Assembly: GCF_001644015.1 (NCBI RefSeq) | Contig: NZ_LUUI01000022.1 | Location: 23,582 to 87,581, forward strand | DNA: 64,000 bases | Reading direction: 5' to 3' | From: Methylomonas lenta | GTDB lineage: Bacteria > Pseudomonadota > Gammaproteobacteria > Methylococcales > Methylomonadaceae | Made by a program: the position numbers and the translations under genes | In this document: piece after piece, positions 1 through 8,769 of the stretch | Position numbering within the stretch: the stretch's first letter is position 1 | Layout: every line of letters begins with the position of its first letter | The notes under the pieces: model-generated | Seen by the model: only the letters and a program-made list of their open reading frames with translations | What the model was told of the DNA's origin: nothing | Databases searched by the model: none

Positions 1-1709
1 CGCAGGCGCTGGCAATCATTGGTTGATTGGGCCAGCTCTACTGCCTTATTTTCATAGGTATCTAAGTCGTAGGTAATCAGTTCCGGTAGTTCCGCTGCTG
101 TCAATAATGCCCCCGCCATCCTCGATGCAAAAGTGCGTCCACACATCGTTAAAACGGGTAAGCCCATCCATAAGGCGTCATTTGCTGTCGTGCCAGCATT
201 GAATGGGAACGAGTCAAGAAATAAATCAGCAACAGCGTATCGCGCTAGATAATCTTCCGGCGATACGCGGGGCGCAAAAATCAATCTAGAAGGGTCAATA
301 TTATGGATTTCAGCCTGTTTTTTTAAATTAATCTCAGACCAAGCATTGTCCGCCAGCAGCCATAAAACACTGCCTGGCACCCGGTTAAGTATATTCATCC
401 ATGTAGAAAAAACTTCGGGTGTGAATTTATAGTTATTGTTGAAAGAACAGAATACGAAACCTTGCGATGGTAGGTTGCAAGCTTCTCGCTTGGGGGGGGC
501 AGAACTCTTCCTCTTCTGGTCGCTGACTTGATAAATGTCGGGCATGTACAAGGGTTTTTCGGAATAGTAACAAGCATATTCCTCAGGGATAAGAAAGCGG
601 TCCGCAATGACGTAGTCAATGGATGGTAATCCCGTGGTTGCGGGGAGTCCGAGATAAGTAATTTGGATAGGCGCGGGGCGGTAAGCAAGAATATTCGCTC
701 GTGCTCCTAGCGTCTGGCCGTGTAAATCCACCAAGATATCGATTTCGTGCTCACGTATCAGGTTTGCTGCGGCTTCGTCTGTCAGTGTATCGATGCGTTC
801 AAAATGGTCCATCGCGTCTATGACGCGCTGGCGCAGCTCTGAATGCCCTTGTTGAGTCCAACAGTAACCGTAAATTTCAAATTGCTCACGATCATGAAGT
901 TCGAACAATTGCACGGTCAGCATGGCTACCGGGTGAAGGCAAAAGTCTGATGAACAGTAGGCAATCCTTAACTTTTTATGTTCATATCCAGTATCTGGCG
1001 ATAGCTTGGGTGCGTTCTGGAGCAGCTTGTGTTTTGCAAAGTGGCGGGCCGCTGTCAATTGTGCTTCCGGGTCATCAGAAAGACTTAGCATCGCCAATGC
1101 AGAAGTGGATCGTTGCATATTTTCAAGGCTCAGGCCGGTGATTGTTGAATAGACCGGCCAAGAGCATTGTTTCTCGCGTAAATAAACCCAGTGATGGATG
1201 ACGTCCGGCTGATTAGCCTCAATGACGAGACTGCGCGTTAAATAGTCAAGTGCCTGACCATATTGTTTGCGGTTTTCTTGCACGCGTCCCAGGTTGTTAA
1301 GGGCTAGTAGCAACAAATGTCTGGAGTCGGGTTGATTAGGTTGCACATGATCATCTATCCAACGCCATTCGGCGACTGCGGCATCAATAAGCCCTTCGCG
1401 CTCGTGGATGAGGCCAAGATTAAATCGAGGTTGAACGAAAGCCGGTGCGAGTTGTATGGCGTCTTGATAAGCAGTTTTAGCGCCTGCTAGATCACCTTGG
1501 TTGAATAATATTGTACCGAGATTAAAGGAGACAACATGGTTGTAAGGTGTCTTATTGCGCTGTAACCAGGTTTGATACAGCACGGCAGCCAGTGGAGCCA
1601 ACTTTTTAGATTCTAGCTTTTCCGCTTCGCCAATCAATTGATTGAACTCGAGTTGAGCTTGCCAGGCGTTGACTATAGTTGCTGCAAACTGGCTTTCGAT
1701 AGCCGACAT
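1..1709 (-). CDS. SPINDLY-type O-GlcNAc transferase (GT41), partial at left edge
   Basis: Open frame from ATG 1709 through the window edge, so the C-terminus is missing. A strong GGGAG lies 5 nt before the ATG. The first ~190 residues are TPR-like (for example FNLGTILFNQGDLAGAKTAY, then FNLGLIHEREGLIDAAV). The catalytic region follows, with RIAYCSSDFCLHPVAML, DILVDLHGQTLGARANI, QITYLGLPATTG and SFPFNAGTTANDALWMGLPV, the UDP-GlcNAc-binding block of GT41. The family transfers GlcNAc to Ser/Thr of cytoplasmic proteins. It lies 85 nt downstream of the Ser/Thr-rich octapeptide gene and in the flagellin island, so flagellin or the repeat protein are plausible substrates (inference). A run of eight G at 492-499 (C8 in the coding strand) lies in the linker between the two halves of the catalytic region. 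Confidence 0.88.
   Translation of the reverse strand, partial: MSAIESQFAATIVNAWQAQLEFNQLIGEAEKLESKKLAPLAAVLYQTWLQRNKTPYNHVVSFNLGTILFNQGDLAGAKTAYQDAIQLAPAFVQPRFNLGLIHEREGLIDAAVAEWRWIDDHVQPNQPDSRHLLLLALNNLGRVQENRKQYGQALDYLTRSLVIEANQPDVIHHWVYLREKQCSWPVYSTITGLSLENMQRSTSALAMLSLSDDPEAQLTAARHFAKHKLLQNAPKLSPDTGYEHKKLRIAYCSSDFCLHPVAMLTVQLFELHDREQFEIYGYCWTQQGHSELRQRVIDAMDHFERIDTLTDEAAANLIREHEIDILVDLHGQTLGARANILAYRPAPIQITYLGLPATTGLPSIDYVIADRFLIPEEYACYYSEKPLYMPDIYQVSDQKRKSSAPPKREACNLPSQGFVFCSFNNNYKFTPEVFSTWMNILNRVPGSVLWLLADNAWSEINLKKQAEIHNIDPSRLIFAPRVSPEDYLARYAVADLFLDSFPFNAGTTANDALWMGLPVLTMCGRTFASRMAGALLTAAELPELITYDLDTYENKAVELAQSTNDCQRL
492..499. repeat. G8 homopolymer inside the SPINDLY gene
   Basis: Eight consecutive G on the + strand, read as Ala-Pro-Pro codons in the glycosyltransferase gene. 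The gene is in frame at length 8. Such tracts are prone to slippage, and one inside a surface-modifying glycosyltransferase is the classic arrangement of a contingency locus, but eight is near the lower end for that. Confidence 0.6.
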
Positions 1710-1740
1710 TTCTACTCCCTGACCGAGACTGAATAATGAT

Positions 1741-1776
1741 AAAAAAATCTGGCGTCCCTAAATTGTTAGGGACGCC
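1741..1776 (-). terminator. Rho-independent terminator of the octapeptide gene
   Basis: On the minus strand, GGCGTCCCTAA / TTAGGGACGCC form an 11-bp perfect stem with a 4-nt loop, followed by AGA and a run of seven T. It starts 18 nt after the octapeptide stop and ends about 30 nt before the SPINDLY start codon, so SPINDLY is expressed by read-through or from a very short promoter region. Confidence 0.9.
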
Positions 1777-1793
1777 TAGTTTTAGTAACTATA

Positions 1794-4700
1794 TCAATTA
1801 TTGAGCAGTGCAAGTTGGTCTGTTGTCAGCCCTGCTGTTTGGTCAGTCGTTAGCGTGTTAACTTGACCAGGCAACAATGCGTCGAGTTGATCCGTGGTTA
1901 ATGCTCCGATTTGACCGTTGGTCAATACGCTTACTTGGTCTGTGGTCAGAGAGCGGATTTGGTTTGTGGTCAGAATATCAATGTTAGTTGTTCCCAATCC
2001 ACTGACCAGCTGATCGGTAGTCAATGCGCTGATTTGGCGTGTGGTCAATGCTGCTATGTCGCCAGTTTCCATGTTGGCTATTTGTGTTGTAGACAGAGCG
2101 GTCAGTTGAGCCGTTGTTAGCGCTACGATTTGATCGCTGGTAAATGCTCTGATTTGATCGGTGGTCAGCATGTTTTGCAGCTGATCGGTAGTCAATGCAT
2201 TGACTTGTGTGCTGGTCAACACCACGAGGTCGTCGGTAGCCATAGCCGCGATTTGGGTAAAGGCGGCAATTTGTGTTGTGTTGAGTGAACGCACTTGGTC
2301 TGTTTTTAATGCAACCAATTGGTCGGTGCTGAGTGCGCCGATTTGAGCAGTGGTGAATGCATTCAGCTGTGTAGTATTCAAGGCTTGGATTTGATCGGTG
2401 CTCAGACCCAAATTGACTTGTTCGGTGGTCAAAGCATTGATCTGAGTATCGGTTAATACAGCGAGATCGTCGGTCGCGAAAGCTGCGATTTTTAGATAAT
2501 TCAACGTGGCGATTTGCGACGTTGTCATTGCTTTTACCTGAGCGGTTGTCAGTTCGACGATTTCATCTGTCGTAAAGGCATTCAATTGGTCGCTTGATAG
2601 TGCGACTAATTGCAAAGTCGTTAGCGATGCAGTTTGATCCGACGTCAGCGCAGCAACCTGATCTGTGGACATGGTTTGCAGTGCCGTTGTTTGGATAGCC
2701 TGAACCTGATCGGTTTTTAGCTGGGTAACCTGATCCGTTGAAAATGCTTTGAATTGATCGGTGGTCAGTGCTTCAATTTGCGCGGTTGTTAAAGATGTCA
2801 ATTGAGCGGAAGACAAGGTAGATACATTGTCTGTGCTTAGCGCTTGGATTTGTAATGTGGTAAGTGCTGCCAGATTCTCGGTACTCAACACACTTAACTG
2901 GTTAGCAGATAGAACCGAAATGTTCTCGGTCGACAATGCACGCATTTGAGCGGTTGATAGCGCTGGAATGTCATCAAATGCAAGGACTTTAATTTGATCG
3001 GATGATAATCCTGCAATCTGTTGAGTGGTTAAAGCTGCTAGTTGGTCGGTGTTTAAGGCGTCGATCTGATCCGACGTCAGCACAGCGATATCGGCGGTGT
3101 TTAGTGCTGCTATTTGATCTGTAGTTAGTGCTGAAATTCTGCTAGGTGCCAGTGCTTGCAGTTGATCGCTGGCAAATGCCTTCAATTGAGTGGCAGACAG
3201 TGCTTTCACTTGTTCAGCAGAGAATTCTGCCACGTTTGTGCCTAATGCGGTAATCTGCTGAGTAGTTAGCGCAGCCACATCTTCGGTTTGCATGGCATTG
3301 ATCTGGTTGGCGTTCAATGCTGCAATCTGATCGGTAGACAAAGATTCGATTTGGCTAGTGGTCAATGCTTGAATGTCATCAAATGCAAAGCCTTGGATTT
3401 GATCGCTACCCAGTGCGGCAAGCTGTTGCGTGGTGAGCGATGCTGTTTGGTCGGAGGTTAAAGCTGCAATTTGATCGCTGGACATGACGCCTAAGTCACT
3501 CGCCTCGAGCGCTCTGAGCTGATCCGTTGTCAATGTCGTGATCTTATCGGCAGCCAGTGCTTTGGTTTGATCCGAGGTCAATGCTTTTATTTGATCGGAA
3601 CCAAATGCTTTGATTTGTGCTGAGGTTAGCACTGCAATGCTGTCGGTGCTAAGTGCGCCAATCTGTGCTGTTGTCATGGCAACCAACTGATCTGTTGTCA
3701 GTGCATTGGTTTGTCGGGTTGTCATTGCGCCTATATCGGCGGCTTCGATTGCCTTGATCTGATCTGTGCCGAGAGTTCCGACATTATCTGCAGATATTGC
3801 TTTGATTTGATCACTGGTTAACGCTCTTATTTGCAAAGAACTCAAGGTCGTGGCTTGATCAGATGACAAGACGGCGATGTTATCGGTACTCAGGGCTGCA
3901 ATCTGATTGGTCGATAATGCAGCAAGATCATCGGTTTGTAATGCCTCAACTTGGCTTGAAGAAAGGGCGGTTATCTGTTCCTCTTTCAGTGCTTTGGCTT
4001 GTGCAACAGTTAACGCTGCAATATCCTCAGAACTAAATGTTCTAATTTGGTCTGTGCTGAGAGCGGTTAATTGTTGCGTGGTCAATGCTGCTGTTTGATC
4101 TGAAGTCAATGCTTCGATTTGCTCGTTGGACATCACAACAATGTCTGCCGTTTGGATTGCTGCAATCTGTGCTGCGGTCAATACGCTAATGTTGTCAGCT
4201 GAGAAAGCCTGCATTTGATCGCTGGAGAGTGTTTTGATTTGAGCTGTGGTCAACGCGTGAGCTTGTTGGGTAGATAATGTTGATACTTGGTCAGTGTTCA
4301 AAGCTGCCAATTGCGATGTAGTCAGTGCTGCAACGTTATCTGAGCTCAATGCCCTGGTCTGACTGGTGGACATCAAAGCGAGGTCGCTAGTTTCGATCGC
4401 TCTAACCTGGTTGCTGGTCAATGCACCTACGTTTTCAGCGGATAGAGAAAGGATTTGATCGCTCGATAAGGCTTTGACTTGAGCTGTGGTTAAGGCTTTG
4501 GCCTGATCAGAGGATAAAGCAGCGATGTTGTCTGTGGTAATTGCAGCGATTTGAGCGGTGGATAAAGCTGCCAGGTCGCCGGTTTCCATCGCGCTGAGTT
4601 GGGTCGATGTCAGTGCCTCGACTTGAGCTGTAGTCAATGCCCTTGCTTGTAACGCGCTTAGTGCGGCAATATCTATAGAGTCAAAGGCCTTAAGTTTAGC

Positions 4701-7319
4701 CGGGTCAAGTGCGACCAGTTGTTGGGTTGTCAGTGCTGCAGTTTGCTCTGAGGTAAATGCGGCCAGTTGATCGGTCGACATAGCTGCAAAATCGTCAGCC
4801 TCAAGGGCTTTAATCTGACTGGTTGCTAAAGAAGAGATGTTATCCACTGATAAGCTCTGCACTTGATCTGTCGTCAGGGCCTTGATTTGCGCGGTGGTCA
4901 GCGCTGCTGTCTGATCAGAGGACAATGTGGCGATATTATCTGTACTCAGCGCAACGATTTGAGCATTGGTAAGACTTGCTAAATCTGCGGTTTCCAAGGC
5001 TGCGACCTGGGTACTGGAAAGAGAGGCTATCTGTTCAGTGGTTAGGGCTCTAGCCTGCGCTTGGCTTAAGGCTGCAATATCCCCCGAGTCAAATGTACGA
5101 ATTTGATCGGTAGTCAGAGCTACTAACTGGCGTGTGGATAGCACCTTGACTTGGTCAGAACTCAATGCGTCTATTTGCGAAGTCGACATCGCAACCAGGT
5201 CTTCTGTTTCAAGTACCTTAACTTGATCTGTGGTTAGTGCGGCTACATTATCTGCATTCAATGCTTTGATTTGATCGGTTGTCAAAGCTTTAATTTGAGC
5301 TGTGGTTAGCGCTTGGGCTTGGTCAGAGGCTAAGGCTGCAATGTTGTCTGTGCTGAGGGCTTGGATCTGTGTGGTAGATAATGCGGCTAAGTCGTCGGTT
5401 TGTAGGGCCGCCAATTGGTCTACAGTTAACGCACTGATTTGGTCGGTAGTCAGCGATTTTGTTTGGGCTGTCGTCAGCGCCTTAATATCCTCGGAGTCGA
5501 AGGTGCGAATTTGATCGGTACTCAGAGCAGTTAATTGTTTGGTTGTCAGGGCGCTAGTTTGGTCTGACGTTAAAGCATCGATTTGGTCTGTAGACATAGC
5601 AGCCAGATCGGCAGCATCGAATGCTTTTACCTGGGTGGCAGACAGCAAGCTAATGTTGCTGGCAGATAGTGCTTTGACCTGATCACCGCTCAGTGCTTTG
5701 ATTTGGGCAGTCGTTAAAGCTTTGAGTTGGTCAGGCGATAAAGCTGCAATATTGTCCGTGCTGAGAGCAGTGATTTGCTGGTCTTTCATAGCGGACAAAT
5801 CATCAGTTTGCAGAGCCGCCATCTGATCAACTGTTAGCGCAGCAACCTGGTCTATCAACAGTGCGCGGGTTTGAGCTGAAGTCAACGCGGCAATATCGCC
5901 GGAATCGAATGCCTGAATTTGGTCGGTGCGAAGCGAGGCTATTTGTTTTGTCGTTAGTGCCGCTGTCTGATCGGAAGTGAGTGCATCGATCTGATCCGTG
6001 CTCAGGGCTGCCAACTCGCTGTTTTCGACGACCTTGATTTGCGCGGTGGTCAACGCCGATATTTGATCAGGCGTGAAGGAGTTAATTTGGCCGGCAGTCA
6101 ATGCTTTGACTTGAGCAGTCGTTAATGATTCGATTTGAGTCGCGGACAGGGCACCAATTTGGTCAGTGCTTAGTGAGGCGATTTGAGTATTCGTCAATGA
6201 ACGAAGTTGGCCAGTGGATAATGCGGCAATGCTTTCAACACCCAGTGCGCTCAGTTGGGTGGATGAGAGTGTTTTCAAGTCCTTGCTTTCGATGGCCGCT
6301 ATTTGCGTGGTTGACATGGCGCCAAGCTGATCAAAGCTTAGCTTTTGAACTTGCGCGGTAGTCATTGCTGTGACTTGGTCGCTGGATAATGCTTGAATTT
6401 GACTGGCACTGAGCAGGGTAACTTGCTTTGTTGTCAGTGCGGCAATTTGGTCGGTTGAGAAATTAGCAATGCTTTCGTCACTCAGGGATGAAATTTGGGC
6501 CGTACTGATGGCGGCAACATCGCGGGTTTCCAGTGCCGCGAGTTGGTCGCTGGACATGGCGTTGATTTGGTCAGCCGTCAAATATTTGGCTTGTGTCGCG
6601 GTGATGGCAACAATGTCATCTGTGCTAAGCGCCGTAATTTGATCTGCATTTAGGGCTGTAAATTGTTTAGTGGAAAGTGCCGCTATGTGGTCTGAGGTGA
6701 GTGCGCCGATCTGGTCGGTACTCAATGCAGCCAAGTCTTCGGCCTCTATGGCCTTGACTTGGGCGACAGTTAACGTTGAAATATTGTCTGTAGTGAGCGC
6801 CTGTATTTGATTGCTGTCCAGCGCTCTGATTTGAGTGGTGGTTAACTTTGAAACTTGGTCAGATGTCAGAGCTGCGATGCTTTTTGTATTTAGCGCTTGA
6901 ATTTGACTTGATGATAGCTTGGAGAATTCCAAGCCGCTTATCTGCCTAAGCTGATCAGTCGATAGTGCGGCTAGATCCTCTACTTCCAGTGCCTTAATTT
7001 GGGTGCTTGAAAGTGCCTCAAAATTTTCAGTAGTCAGTGACTGGATTTGATCGACTGACATTGCTTTTATCTGGGTGGCTGTCAAAGCTTTTGTTTGATC
7101 GGAAGTCATTGCAGCAATGTTGTAGGTATTTATAGCCTCAATTTGGCTTGCATTTAAAACTACCAGATCTGCGACCTCAATCGCCTGAAATTGCTCGGTT
7201 GAGAGTGCTTGCAGTTGTTCTGCGCTGATAGCCTTGAAGTCAGCCACTGTCAAATTTTTTATTTGTTCAGTGGTGTATGACGCAAGTTGCGTTGTTGTTA
7301 ATCCTGTGATTGTGGCCAT
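1794..7319 (-). CDS. Giant octapeptide-repeat protein (1841 aa), function unknown
   Basis: I do not recognise a named family. After the first few residues the protein is some 225 tandem octads with consensus [ST]-[ST]-x-Q-[IL]-x-A-L (STDQIAAL, TTAQIKAL). Every few units an octad of the type (E/Q)TxDLAAL or STDNIAAL replaces the standard one, giving a 17-octad (136-aa) higher-order repeat in the middle. About a quarter of residues are Ser or Thr; I saw no Cys or Trp and few Pro. There is no signal peptide, membrane segment or RTX motif. ST-x-Q looks like a helix N-cap box, so a solenoid of short helices is possible (inference). GGGGA lies 8 nt before the ATG. A sigma-54 promoter matching that of the divergent flagellin gene implies flagellar co-regulation. 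Possible roles are an adhesin, a flagellum-secreted protein, a filament sheath or a cytoplasmic scaffold. Confidence 0.9.
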   Translation of the reverse strand: MATITGLTTTQLASYTTEQIKNLTVADFKAISAEQLQALSTEQFQAIEVADLVVLNASQIEAINTYNIAAMTSDQTKALTATQIKAMSVDQIQSLTTENFEALSSTQIKALEVEDLAALSTDQLRQISGLEFSKLSSSQIQALNTKSIAALTSDQVSKLTTTQIRALDSNQIQALTTDNISTLTVAQVKAIEAEDLAALSTDQIGALTSDHIAALSTKQFTALNADQITALSTDDIVAITATQAKYLTADQINAMSSDQLAALETRDVAAISTAQISSLSDESIANFSTDQIAALTTKQVTLLSASQIQALSSDQVTAMTTAQVQKLSFDQLGAMSTTQIAAIESKDLKTLSSTQLSALGVESIAALSTGQLRSLTNTQIASLSTDQIGALSATQIESLTTAQVKALTAGQINSFTPDQISALTTAQIKVVENSELAALSTDQIDALTSDQTAALTTKQIASLRTDQIQAFDSGDIAALTSAQTRALLIDQVAALTVDQMAALQTDDLSAMKDQQITALSTDNIAALSPDQLKALTTAQIKALSGDQVKALSASNISLLSATQVKAFDAADLAAMSTDQIDALTSDQTSALTTKQLTALSTDQIRTFDSEDIKALTTAQTKSLTTDQISALTVDQLAALQTDDLAALSTTQIQALSTDNIAALASDQAQALTTAQIKALTTDQIKALNADNVAALTTDQVKVLETEDLVAMSTSQIDALSSDQVKVLSTRQLVALTTDQIRTFDSGDIAALSQAQARALTTEQIASLSSTQVAALETADLASLTNAQIVALSTDNIATLSSDQTAALTTAQIKALTTDQVQSLSVDNISSLATSQIKALEADDFAAMSTDQLAAFTSEQTAALTTQQLVALDPAKLKAFDSIDIAALSALQARALTTAQVEALTSTQLSAMETGDLAALSTAQIAAITTDNIAALSSDQAKALTTAQVKALSSDQILSLSAENVGALTSNQVRAIETSDLALMSTSQTRALSSDNVAALTTSQLAALNTDQVSTLSTQQAHALTTAQIKTLSSDQMQAFSADNISVLTAAQIAAIQTADIVVMSNEQIEALTSDQTAALTTQQLTALSTDQIRTFSSEDIAALTVAQAKALKEEQITALSSSQVEALQTDDLAALSTNQIAALSTDNIAVLSSDQATTLSSLQIRALTSDQIKAISADNVGTLGTDQIKAIEAADIGAMTTRQTNALTTDQLVAMTTAQIGALSTDSIAVLTSAQIKAFGSDQIKALTSDQTKALAADKITTLTTDQLRALEASDLGVMSSDQIAALTSDQTASLTTQQLAALGSDQIQGFAFDDIQALTTSQIESLSTDQIAALNANQINAMQTEDVAALTTQQITALGTNVAEFSAEQVKALSATQLKAFASDQLQALAPSRISALTTDQIAALNTADIAVLTSDQIDALNTDQLAALTTQQIAGLSSDQIKVLAFDDIPALSTAQMRALSTENISVLSANQLSVLSTENLAALTTLQIQALSTDNVSTLSSAQLTSLTTAQIEALTTDQFKAFSTDQVTQLKTDQVQAIQTTALQTMSTDQVAALTSDQTASLTTLQLVALSSDQLNAFTTDEIVELTTAQVKAMTTSQIATLNYLKIAAFATDDLAVLTDTQINALTTEQVNLGLSTDQIQALNTTQLNAFTTAQIGALSTDQLVALKTDQVRSLNTTQIAAFTQIAAMATDDLVVLTSTQVNALTTDQLQNMLTTDQIRAFTSDQIVALTTAQLTALSTTQIANMETGDIAALTTRQISALTTDQLVSGLGTTNIDILTTNQIRSLTTDQVSVLTNGQIGALTTDQLDALLPGQVNTLTTDQTAGLTTDQLALLNN
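4668..5891 (-). repeat. Three tandem 408-bp super-repeats
   Basis: The same AATATC anchor, followed by the code for the RTFDSxDI/QAFDSGDI octads, occurs at 4668, 5076, 5484 and 5892, exactly 408 bp (17 octads) apart. Copies are diverged at synonymous and some coding positions, so this is an old amplification rather than a fresh one. Outside this block the octads continue but spacing of the marker octads changes (the next AATATC anchor on the left, 4020, is 648 bp away = 27 octads). Confidence 0.85.
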
Positions 7320-7380
7320 AACTCAATCCCCATACCTTGAAATGATTATTTTTTGACTCAGAAAGCATTTGCTACGTTTT

Positions 7381-7396
7381 AGCATGTTTCGTGCCA
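7381..7396 (-). promoter_or_regulatory. Sigma-54 promoter of the octapeptide gene
   Basis: The minus strand reads TGGCACGAAACATGCT, an almost exact match to TGGCACG-N4-TTGCW with the essential GG-N10-GC spacing. The predicted start lies near 7370, giving a leader of about 50 nt before the ATG at 7319. Confidence 0.85.
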
Positions 7397-7680
7397 TTAT
7401 TTTGGCTTTGTGCGTTAGTTTTTTGAGCCTCTATTGAATTCGTTTATTTGTAAACGCGCGGTAACAATTTACATAAAAGAATAACTATGGTGTGTTTAGC
7501 GGCACTCTTGTTGATTGCTTTAGGTGATTTTTTACCATGGCTAATATCAGTGCTTGAGTGCGGCAAATATTTGCCGGACTGAGTGAGAATTTGATCTAAA
7601 AACAAGGTGTGATCGTAGTCAAAAAATCGGCATTACTGGTGTTATTGTTTTAATCTATTGAATTTTATCGAAAAAATAAA

Positions 7681-7696
7681 TGGCCTGAAAAGTGCT
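7681..7696 (+). promoter_or_regulatory. Sigma-54 promoter of flagellin
   Basis: TGGCCTGAAAAGTGCT keeps GG-N10-GC (GG at 7682-7683, GC at 7694-7695) and most other consensus positions. The predicted start is near 7707, about 47 nt before the flagellin ATG. I found no convincing sigma-28 site in its place. Confidence 0.75.
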
Positions 7697-7702
7697 TTAA
7701 TG

Positions 7703-7727
7703 GAATAGTCGGCGATACGGCCTATTC
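7703..7727 (+). promoter_or_regulatory. Inverted repeat at the flagellin transcript start
   Basis: GAATAG / CTATTC arms enclose 13 nt and sit right at the predicted start of the flagellin mRNA, 26 nt before the ATG. It may be a 5' stabilising hairpin or an operator. The stem is short. Confidence 0.4.
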
Positions 7728-7753
7728 AATTTCAATTTTTCAGGAGAGTTATC

Positions 7754-8608
7754 ATGGCATCATCAATGGTCATCAATACCAATATGGCTTCGTTAAATAG
7801 TCAGCGTATGCTAAGCAAATCTAATGATGCGTTACAAACCTCGATGGAAAGGTTGTCCTCAGGTATGCGGGTTAACAGTGCTAAGGACGATGCTGCGGGT
7901 TTAGCTATCGCTGACCGAATGACTTCGCAAATTCGCGGCATGACCGTGGCAATGCGAAACGCCAATGACGGGATTTCTATGGCGCAGACTGCCGAAGCTG
8001 GAATGGGTAATATTACCGAAACCTTGCAACGGATGCGTGATCTTGCCGTGCAAGCAGCTAACTTTGGCGCAGTTGGTTCTGGAGACAGAGAAAAGCTGCA
8101 GACCGAATTTAAGCAGCTTGGAACTGAGGTGTTGCGGATTGTCGAAAACACTGAGTTTAATGGCAAGAAGATTCTCAATGGATCATTGTCAAATGCAGTG
8201 TTTCAAGTCGGTGCTAATACAAGTACAAACAATCAGATTAGTATTACTGTGTCCAACTTGGAGCTGATGTCAGGACTGAATCAGCTTTTCGGGACGGCAG
8301 CATCAATTGGTAGTAATGCATCGTTTACTATGGTGATGTCGGCGATAATGCATATTGACACTGCTATTTCGAAGATCGATACCTTTCGTGCTACGTTGGG
8401 TGCGGTTCAGAATCGTTTTTCAGTGACTATTTCTAATTTGCAGTCGTCCATCGAAAATCAAAGCGCTGCTCGTTCACGGATTATGGATGCGGATTTTGCT
8501 ACCGAAACTGCCCAGTTGAGCCGAGCACAGATTCTGCAGCAAGCCGGTACAGCAATGCTGGCACAAGCTAATCAGTCTACCCAAAACGTGTTGCGTTTAT
8601 TGCAATAG
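7754..8608 (+). CDS. fliC: Flagellin
   Basis: 284 aa. The N-terminal D0/D1 domain is canonical (MVINTNMASLNSQRML, then LSSGMRVNSAKDDAAGLAIA and NDGISMAQTAEAGMGNITE), as is the C-terminal D1/D0 (ARSRIMDADFATETAQLSRAQILQQAGTAML ending in NVLRLLQ, described here in parts). The central variable region is short (roughly residues 145-195), so the filament has little surface domain and probably gains surface character from glycans. CAGGAGAG precedes the ATG. It is followed on the same strand by a Maf-type flagellin glycosyltransferase and preceded by a sigma-54 promoter. Exported by the flagellar type III system and polymerised into the filament. Confidence 0.97.
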   Translation: MASSMVINTNMASLNSQRMLSKSNDALQTSMERLSSGMRVNSAKDDAAGLAIADRMTSQIRGMTVAMRNANDGISMAQTAEAGMGNITETLQRMRDLAVQAANFGAVGSGDREKLQTEFKQLGTEVLRIVENTEFNGKKILNGSLSNAVFQVGANTSTNNQISITVSNLELMSGLNQLFGTAASIGSNASFTMVMSAIMHIDTAISKIDTFRATLGAVQNRFSVTISNLQSSIENQSAARSRIMDADFATETAQLSRAQILQQAGTAMLAQANQSTQNVLRLLQ

Positions 8609-8769
8609 GATTTTTATATCTAAGGGTAAGATGATGGTTGTTTCGTAATAAATTCAAAGTATATTGCTTTAACCAAGTTTACCGAAAATATGATTTTTCT
8701 GAGAATTAATTTGGCTTAATACAGTGGGTGTTGAGTAAGTATCTCCATAATTGGTCTAATATCATTTAA

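Noticed and set aside
395-1141. Short ORFs (395-688 minus, 950-1141 plus) at the left edge
   Set aside because: They overlap the SPINDLY reading frame in other frames; the full-length frame is clearly the gene.
4668-5891. CRISPR array or transposon repeats
   Set aside because: The 408-bp periodicity is coding and without unique spacers or terminal repeats.
1911-6361. Plus-strand ORFs of 63-78 codons inside the octapeptide gene
   Set aside because: They are mirror products of the repeat on the opposite strand, low complexity, without ribosome sites.
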